From Oligoflexia bacterium (GTDB taxonomy: Bacteria; Bdellovibrionota; UBA1018): DNA of 18,443 nt. Location of the stretch: NCBI GenBank assembly GCA_903928955.1, contig CAIYTD010000009.1:1-18443 (forward strand). Reading direction: 5' to 3'. Positions 14,435 to 18,443 of this stretch are shown in pieces. A model generated the notes under the pieces. The model did not search any database. It had not been told where the DNA came from and saw only the letters and a program-made list of their open reading frames with translations. The translations under genes and the position numbers were made by a program. Each line of letters begins with the position of its first letter. Position 1 is the stretch's first letter.

Positions 14435-15265
14435 TTGCATTTAGCTCGATTTTTTTTCAATTGGATACCTATCTTTCTACTTATAAATCCTTCAGCAGAT
14501 GCTCATCTCTTTCGAGTTGTAATTGACCCAGGCCATGGAGGAGCAGATGAAGGTGCAGTATTTCAATCAGGCAAATACCGAATTACAGAAAAAATGATTA
14601 CCCTCAAACTAGCGCATCAAGTAGCTCACCAACTTCAATCCAAAGGCTATTGGGTCAAATTAACTCGAGCTTCAGATCAAGAAATTTCACTGAAACAGCG
14701 AACAGCAATCGCTAATCGGATTCAGGCAGATGCATTTATTTCTATTCATATGAACTCCACAGATGGCAGAAATTTGACGAATACTCAAGGAAATGCACAA
14801 GGAATAGAGACTTATATTTTAAATAACACTACAGATGCATCGTCTCGGAGATTAGCACATCTTGAAAATAGTATGATTTCTCCATCGGATTCAAACTCTC
14901 CTGAACAAAAAGATGTTGCACTTATCCTCAAAGATCTCAGATTAGATGCAAATCTTCTGGACAGTAAACGTCTTGCTTGTCATATTCAAGAAAAACTAGT
15001 CGCAGCAACATCTCAGCGCCGCGCCGCTTCTAAACGGGATCGAGGAGTCAAACAAGCGCTTTTCCACGTCCTTCTCGGGGCAGATATGCCCAGTGTCTTA
15101 GTCGAAGCCGGATTTTTAAACAATACCCAAGATCGCATTTTTGTCCTGTCTGCCCGGGGTCAACTCTTAATCAGTCACTCCATCACACAGGCTGTTGATG
15201 ACTTTCGAAATCAAAAAGAAACAAGACAAAAATCGGTCACTTGGAACAAGTGTAAGGTGCACTAA
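14435..15265 (+). CDS. Periplasmic N-acetylmuramoyl-L-alanine amidase (Amidase_3)
   Basis: Zinc enzyme cleaving the bond between N-acetylmuramic acid and L-alanine in peptidoglycan, as AmiA/B/C do in cell separation. Residues 1-23 form a signal peptide (likely ADA|HL), then the Amidase_3 domain fills nearly the whole protein. Zinc ligands His34 (VVIDPGHGG), Glu52 (ITEKMITLKLA) and His105 (FISIHMNS), and catalytic Glu224 (VLVEAGFLNN), are all present. A segment between about 130 and 185 rich in Asn, Ser and Leu corresponds to the position of the regulatory helix insertion in AmiA/B/C-type enzymes. No AMIN or LysM domain is present. The start is TTG 14435, supported by AGGGGGAAG about 7-14 nt upstream and by the signal peptide. 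The 41-bp divergent gap to mutY leaves almost no room for two separate promoters. Confidence 0.93.
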   Translation: MHLARFFFNWIPIFLLINPSADAHLFRVVIDPGHGGADEGAVFQSGKYRITEKMITLKLAHQVAHQLQSKGYWVKLTRASDQEISLKQRTAIANRIQADAFISIHMNSTDGRNLTNTQGNAQGIETYILNNTTDASSRRLAHLENSMISPSDSNSPEQKDVALILKDLRLDANLLDSKRLACHIQEKLVAATSQRRAASKRDRGVKQALFHVLLGADMPSVLVEAGFLNNTQDRIFVLSARGQLLISHSITQAVDDFRNQKETRQKSVTWNKCKVH

Positions 15266-15327
15266 GCGAACCGCCCTGAAATTTTCCATTTGCTAAAGAT
15301 TTTTTGGAAAATGGCGATTCTAATAAA

Positions 15328-16146
15328 GTGCTCAAACGCAAAAAATTGATTCGCTTGTTTATTCCGGTCTTTTATTTCTTTTGTAGTTCTCTCAGCTGGG
15401 CAGAAGAACCCATCCATTGCAGATACTCCAGGGAATACATCACCACTTTAGAATACCTCCGCTCTCAAAAGGCCTTTGATATTCCTGAAGCACGCGCGGA
15501 AAAAATTGCTGAAAAAGTTTCGACCGGTTGTATAGGCTCTGCAAAACGCTTTATCAAAATCGCTGCAATCTTAAGCGAGTCAGGAATCACCACCTCAGAA
15601 TCCATCCAAATGGGAATCGAATTCTCTGAAAAAACAGACTTCCAAATGCAAACTTTCATTCAAGTATTTTTGAGCGCATTTTTAAAAGAAAATCTTGATT
15701 TAGACCTCAAAACTTCGATTCAAATGGCTCACTCACTCTCCATTGAGTTTCCAGGAAATCCACAAGTTATTGAAAAAGATTTCCAAACACTCGTTCACTT
15801 TTGCATCAGCGAACGCTATCTGAATCTTTCCCGCCCACTATGCGGTCCCTTTGCAGCACGCATTGCCCAAAAAGGAGAAAATTTTCAGGGTGGAATCGCC
15901 AACCCCTTTATTCAAATTTTCTCATTTCTTATTTCTGATTCAGGCGCACGCTTAACTACTGGTCAAGCCCTCCCACTCGCTGAACACATCATAGAGGGAG
16001 GCCAAAACTCAACTGAAAATTTCATCGAAGCATTTAAGTACGGAGTTTCACCCAAGGGGTTGAATCATACCGTGCCACAAGCCATTCAATTTGCAACAAT
16101 CATGGCCTCTCAGAATGCGAGCAAAAATGCTAAGCCTGGAACATAA
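15328..16146 (+). CDS. Exported helical protein of unknown function
   Basis: From GTG 15328 the product has 272 residues and a classic signal peptide, KRKKLIRLFIPVFYFFCSSLSWA|EE. A TTG at 15304 would add eight mostly polar residues before it; the GTG is preferred on signal-peptide shape alone, since neither has a clear ribosome binding site. The mature part is predicted to be all helical, with loosely repeating units of about 40 residues (ITTSESIQMGIEFSE, LDLKTSIQMAHSLSI, LTTGQALPLAEHIIE, HTVPQAIQFATIMAS), which suggests a helical-repeat fold. Cysteines at the N-terminal and central parts could pair. The family is not recognised. It follows the amidase gene by 62 nt on the same strand, so joint transcription and a periplasmic role near the cell wall are possible. 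Its last 37 nt overlap the convergent membrane-protein gene. Confidence 0.75.
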   Translation: MLKRKKLIRLFIPVFYFFCSSLSWAEEPIHCRYSREYITTLEYLRSQKAFDIPEARAEKIAEKVSTGCIGSAKRFIKIAAILSESGITTSESIQMGIEFSEKTDFQMQTFIQVFLSAFLKENLDLDLKTSIQMAHSLSIEFPGNPQVIEKDFQTLVHFCISERYLNLSRPLCGPFAARIAQKGENFQGGIANPFIQIFSFLISDSGARLTTGQALPLAEHIIEGGQNSTENFIEAFKYGVSPKGLNHTVPQAIQFATIMASQNASKNAKPGT

Positions 16147-16835
16147 GTATGATTATTCAAGTCTGGGAGTAACGTTAAACTCGCAATAGGGGAATAAATT
16201 CTCTTTTTATACTCTTCTTGCTCTGTTTGTACTCGATTCCAATGAAATGGAAACACGATAGGCATTAAAGAAAGTCCTACTGCGATCCCAGCATACGCAG
16301 TGGAGGCAGGGTTCTGCGCTTGACTCAGCAAATAAAAAGATGCGCCAAAATTCGTTAAAAAAGAAATCCACTTCATATGACTGCCTGCATCAGCTCCACT
16401 GTGGATGAATTCTTCTGCAGCCCTCTCTTTAGATAGTTTGTCTCGTTCAGTACTGGAAGGGCGTTGAGAAAGCTCCCGAGCTGCTTCCGAGTAGGGTCTA
16501 TAAGTAAGGGATAAAAAAAGTGAAGTAAGAAGCCAGCCCCCCCCCACAATCGCTCCTGTGGTAAATAATTGAAAACGCCCAGGATCGTAAGATGCAATGC
16601 CCGCAACGAAAGTAGACACTGCAGAAACTTCGAGAGGTAAAAATGTCACTAAACTTCGATTCGCCTCATCATGCGATTCAGTTTGAATACGATCACTTGC
16701 TCGAGGAACAACAGAAAGCTCTGGATAATCAAATTGTTCCGAACTTATTGCATGAGCTGAAGATAAAAAAAATAAACTTAAAACATGAGAGAATACCATT
16801 CCATAACAGTATTTTTTTTTTAATAACTTACTCAT
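16110..16835 (-). CDS. Membrane protein with signal peptide, possibly phase-variable
   Basis: The 241-residue product begins with a Lys-rich stretch and hydrophobic core ending AHA (residue 29), a probable signal peptide. Four hydrophobic segments follow, at about 64-82, 90-110, 155-172 and 181-198, with a polar charged loop (RELSQRPSSTERDKLSKE) between the two pairs. No family is recognised. GGGGG and GGAG precede the ATG at 16835. Two long homopolymers lie inside the gene: ten A at codons 5-8 and nine G at codons 97-100 (GAIVGGGWLL). Slippage in either would truncate the protein, so on/off variation is plausible. The gene is divergent from the FecR-domain gene across 52 bp, and its 3' end overlaps the convergent exported-protein gene by 37 nt. 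As drawn, both tracts are in the full-length (on) state. Confidence 0.75.
   Translation of the reverse strand: MSKLLKKKYCYGMVFSHVLSLFFLSSAHAISSEQFDYPELSVVPRASDRIQTESHDEANRSLVTFLPLEVSAVSTFVAGIASYDPGRFQLFTTGAIVGGGWLLTSLFLSLTYRPYSEAARELSQRPSSTERDKLSKERAAEEFIHSGADAGSHMKWISFLTNFGASFYLLSQAQNPASTAYAGIAVGLSLMPIVFPFHWNRVQTEQEEYKKRIYSPIASLTLLPDLNNHTYVPGLAFLLAF
16537..16545 (-). repeat. G9 homopolymer tract within the membrane-protein gene
   Basis: Nine consecutive C on the plus strand (G on the coding strand) span codons 97-100 (Val-Gly-Gly-Gly). Tracts of this length are known mutation hot spots for slipped-strand mispairing in phase-variable genes. Confidence 0.8.
16812..16821 (-). repeat. A10 homopolymer tract at the start of the membrane-protein gene
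   Basis: Ten consecutive T on the plus strand give ten A on the coding strand, covering the last base of codon 5 and codons 6-8 (Lys-Lys-Lys). Slippage during replication or transcription here would frameshift almost the whole protein. Confidence 0.8.
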
Positions 16836-16858
16836 ACTCCAATTCCCCCTTGATAAAA

Positions 16859-16864
16859 TATAAT
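16859..16864 (+). promoter_or_regulatory. Consensus -10 element for the FecR-domain gene
   Basis: A perfect TATAAT lies in the 52-bp gap between divergent genes, 23 nt before the ATG at 16888. No -35 hexamer is seen at the proper distance (TTGATA at 16850 is too close). If used, it gives a leader of about 17 nt with no Shine-Dalgarno. Confidence 0.35.
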
Positions 16865-16887
16865 AACTCTATTTTAATAATATCACT

Positions 16888-17898
16888 ATGATACATAAAA
16901 TATTATTAATGAGTGCAACTCTTTCTATTTATACAACTTTTGGATGGGCTGGAGAACAAGTTGGAACTTTGACGCAAATTGAAGGAACAGTAAAAATTTT
17001 TTCTCATCCTTCTAAAACACTACCGGAAAATTCCCAAGCCGGAATCAAAAACGGAACTCATGCTCTATTTCAAAAAGAATACTTTTTAGTCAGCGATGCA
17101 AAGATAGGCGATCCTATTGAGAATAGCAGCATTATCCGGACAGCACCGGGAGCAAAAGTACGAGTCATCTTTGGAAATGGCGACCAAATCAATGTAGGCT
17201 CTGCAACTGCCTATCGTGTGAGCTGGAATGAAGACTCGGCCGCTGGACACACCGAAGTGGCATTGATGTATGGAAAACTTCGCGGAATGATTGAAAAAGG
17301 TGGCCCAAGGAGTCATCTCAGAATCAAAACTAAATCCGCAGTCATGGGCGTCCGCGGTACAGATTTTTTTATTGCTGAAGGCGGTGCAGACGGGGGAACC
17401 GAAATTACTATTATTCGAGGTGCAGTGGAAGTAACTCCTACAACCCCAAAAGCTAAACCTATGCAGGTAAGAGCCGGTTTTTCTGCTGAAATTGCTGCCC
17501 AGGAAATCAAAAAAATGACTTCCGCCTCCCCTTTACAAGCGGTAGAAATTCGAAAAACAACACAACAAGAGCTCATGGGTATCCAAGCATCATCTACCAT
17601 CGCTCCCCCCGCTACAAAAGCCGCATTTGATGGTGTGACTCAAAAGAAAATAGAAACCCTAGAGCAAAAAGCTACAGCAACGCTCTTAAAAGATATTAAA
17701 ATTTATGATAAAAAACTATTTGACGAACTAGAGATAAAAAAAGAGCAAATTGCATCTCTAGAAAGCATGAACCAAGCTTCTTTACAGGTGCTCATTCAAA
17801 ATGCTCCCCAGGCTCCTGAAAAGCATAAGCCTTATAAAAGTGAACTAGAGGACTTAGAAAACGGAGCTTATGACAAGTATTTCAAACATTTCGATTGA
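16888..17898 (+). CDS. Exported FecR-domain protein
   Basis: The 336-residue product has a signal peptide (residues about 1-21, FGWA|GEQ) and a FecR domain (PF04773) at about 20-190: VGTLTQIEGTVKIF, IIRTAPGAKVRVIFGNGDQINVG, the core VALMYGKLRGMI, IKTKSAVMGVRGTDFFI and EITIIRGAVEVTP. In FecR itself the domain is periplasmic and signals to a sigma factor, but stand-alone secreted members like this one lack the N-terminal cytoplasmic helix and are thought to bind ligands or act structurally; no ECF sigma factor or TonB receptor is nearby. After about residue 220 the protein is charged and helical (KKIETLEQKATATLL, KKLFDELEIKKEQIASLE), a likely coiled coil. The last 29 nt overlap the Xer recombinase gene, so both are probably one transcript. 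No good ribosome binding site precedes the ATG. Confidence 0.88.
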   Translation: MIHKILLMSATLSIYTTFGWAGEQVGTLTQIEGTVKIFSHPSKTLPENSQAGIKNGTHALFQKEYFLVSDAKIGDPIENSSIIRTAPGAKVRVIFGNGDQINVGSATAYRVSWNEDSAAGHTEVALMYGKLRGMIEKGGPRSHLRIKTKSAVMGVRGTDFFIAEGGADGGTEITIIRGAVEVTPTTPKAKPMQVRAGFSAEIAAQEIKKMTSASPLQAVEIRKTTQQELMGIQASSTIAPPATKAAFDGVTQKKIETLEQKATATLLKDIKIYDKKLFDELEIKKEQIASLESMNQASLQVLIQNAPQAPEKHKPYKSELEDLENGAYDKYFKHFD

Positions 17899-18443
17899 AT
17901 CTCTGATTCAGGAATTTTTACAGTCCCAAAGAATCGACCGAGGTTCTGCTGATACTACCATTGAGGCCTATCGAAGGGATCTTCTGCAATTTGCCCAATG
18001 GATGAGTCCGCAAACTTCGGTCCTTTCGATAGATACAAGCGAGATCCGCCTTTATTTGAACCACCTCCATGAATTAGAACTCAAAGCCACATCGCTTGCT
18101 CGAAAAACAAGCGCTCTCAGGCAGTTTTTTAAATTCTGCTGTTTAGAAAAGAAACGAGAAGGGAACCCCACAGAGGATATTCAAGGCTCTCACCTTTCTC
18201 AGCGGCTCCCCAAATTTCTCACACATGATCAAGTCAATCTTTTACTCAACACTGTCCAGGAAGGTCTCCCCTACCCCAAAACTCTAGGCGACTGCTTGAA
18301 ATCTCGAGATCGCGCGATGGTTTACCTCCTTTACGCAACCGGTATCCGAGTTTCTGAGCTGACTAGTTTAACCGCCCATCAAATCGACCTTTCACAAGGC
18401 TACCTCAGAATGAAAGGAAAAGGGGGGCATGAAAGAATCACTA
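17870..18443 (+). CDS. xerD: XerC/XerD-type tyrosine recombinase, cut off by the window end
   Basis: Site-specific recombinase that resolves chromosome dimers at dif with FtsK. About 191 residues are visible. The N-terminal SAM-like core-binding domain (residues about 5-90) has LIQEFLQSQRIDRGSADTTI and AYRRDLLQFAQWM, followed by LARKTSALRQFFKFCC and QRLPKFLTHDQV, all typical of Xer proteins. The catalytic domain begins with RDRAMVYLLYATGIRVSEL, carrying the first catalytic arginine, and reaches the beta-hairpin lysine in KGKGGHERI. The remaining catalytic HxxR, His and Tyr lie beyond the window. ATG 17870 is preceded by CGGAG at 4 nt and overlaps the FecR-domain gene by 29 nt. The pattern favours XerD over XerC, but they cannot be separated safely. 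The arrangement looks like a core chromosomal gene, not a mobile integrase. Confidence 0.92.
   Translation, partial: MTSISNISIESLIQEFLQSQRIDRGSADTTIEAYRRDLLQFAQWMSPQTSVLSIDTSEIRLYLNHLHELELKATSLARKTSALRQFFKFCCLEKKREGNPTEDIQGSHLSQRLPKFLTHDQVNLLLNTVQEGLPYPKTLGDCLKSRDRAMVYLLYATGIRVSELTSLTAHQIDLSQGYLRMKGKGGHERIT

Noticed and set aside
16643..16891. 82-codon plus-strand frame antisense to the membrane-protein gene
   Set aside because: It has no signal or motif and covers the start and promoter gap of the divergent genes; the minus-strand reading gives a proper signal peptide and a ribosome binding site.
16888..17898. FecR/FecI/TonB iron-signalling operon
   Set aside because: The protein has a cleavable signal peptide rather than an anti-sigma helix, and neither a sigma factor nor a TonB-dependent receptor is in the neighbourhood.

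Overview
The window looks like chromosomal DNA of a Gram-negative bacterium of moderate to low GC content. Evidence for an outer membrane and periplasm: several Sec signal peptides, a lipobox lipoprotein, an AmiC-type murein amidase and a FecR-domain exported protein. The gene mix (DUF4360-like secreted protein, coiled-coil proteins, very compact packing with many overlapping gene ends) would suit a Bdellovibrionota or deltaproteobacterial-type genome. That placement is inference and not proved by any marker gene here.

Layout. (1) 1-5253: a tightly packed plus-strand run of a 5'-truncated coiled-coil protein, pyruvate kinase (overlapping it by 29 nt) and the mismatch-repair ATPase MutS. (2) 5254-9575: an AT-richer block with its own putative promoter, a 1150-residue secreted protein of unknown function and, 18 nt downstream, a 137-residue lipoprotein. 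(3) 9576-9876: a second, collapsed copy of the 3' end of mutS, lacking the whole ATPase core. (4) 10021-10715: a Bcp-type peroxiredoxin overlapping (ATGA) a YqaE/Pmp3-family membrane peptide. (5) 10695-11145: mostly decayed sequence, including a possible frameshifted PilZ-domain remnant on the minus strand. (6) 11146-12581: a PPM1/LCM-type methyltransferase convergent with a DUF4360-like secreted protein, whose terminator lies inside the methyltransferase gene. (7) 12805-15265: a hypothetical protein, MutY (minus) and a periplasmic N-acetylmuramoyl-L-alanine amidase. (8) 15328-18443: an exported helical protein, a minus-strand four-helix membrane protein with A10 and G9 tracts, a FecR-domain protein, and the start of a XerC/XerD recombinase.

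The main signal is the block at 5254-9575. It is bracketed by the 3' end of intact mutS and a degenerate second mutS 3' end. About nine of the eleven substitutions between the two copies are synonymous, including two in a part of the copy that is now out of frame. This suggests two mutS alleles that diverged under selection and were then brought together, for example by single-crossover integration of a circular DNA carrying a homeologous mutS fragment and the secreted-protein/lipoprotein pair. The pair itself is not recognised. Its architecture (signal peptide, glycine-rich hydrophobic segment followed by a long coiled coil, Cys-rich C-terminal half, linked small lipoprotein) makes it the best candidate here for an undescribed system.

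DNA maintenance is well represented (MutS, MutY, Xer recombinase), along with cell-envelope functions (amidase, FecR protein, several exported unknowns). No rRNA, tRNA, CRISPR array, transposase or IS element was seen.
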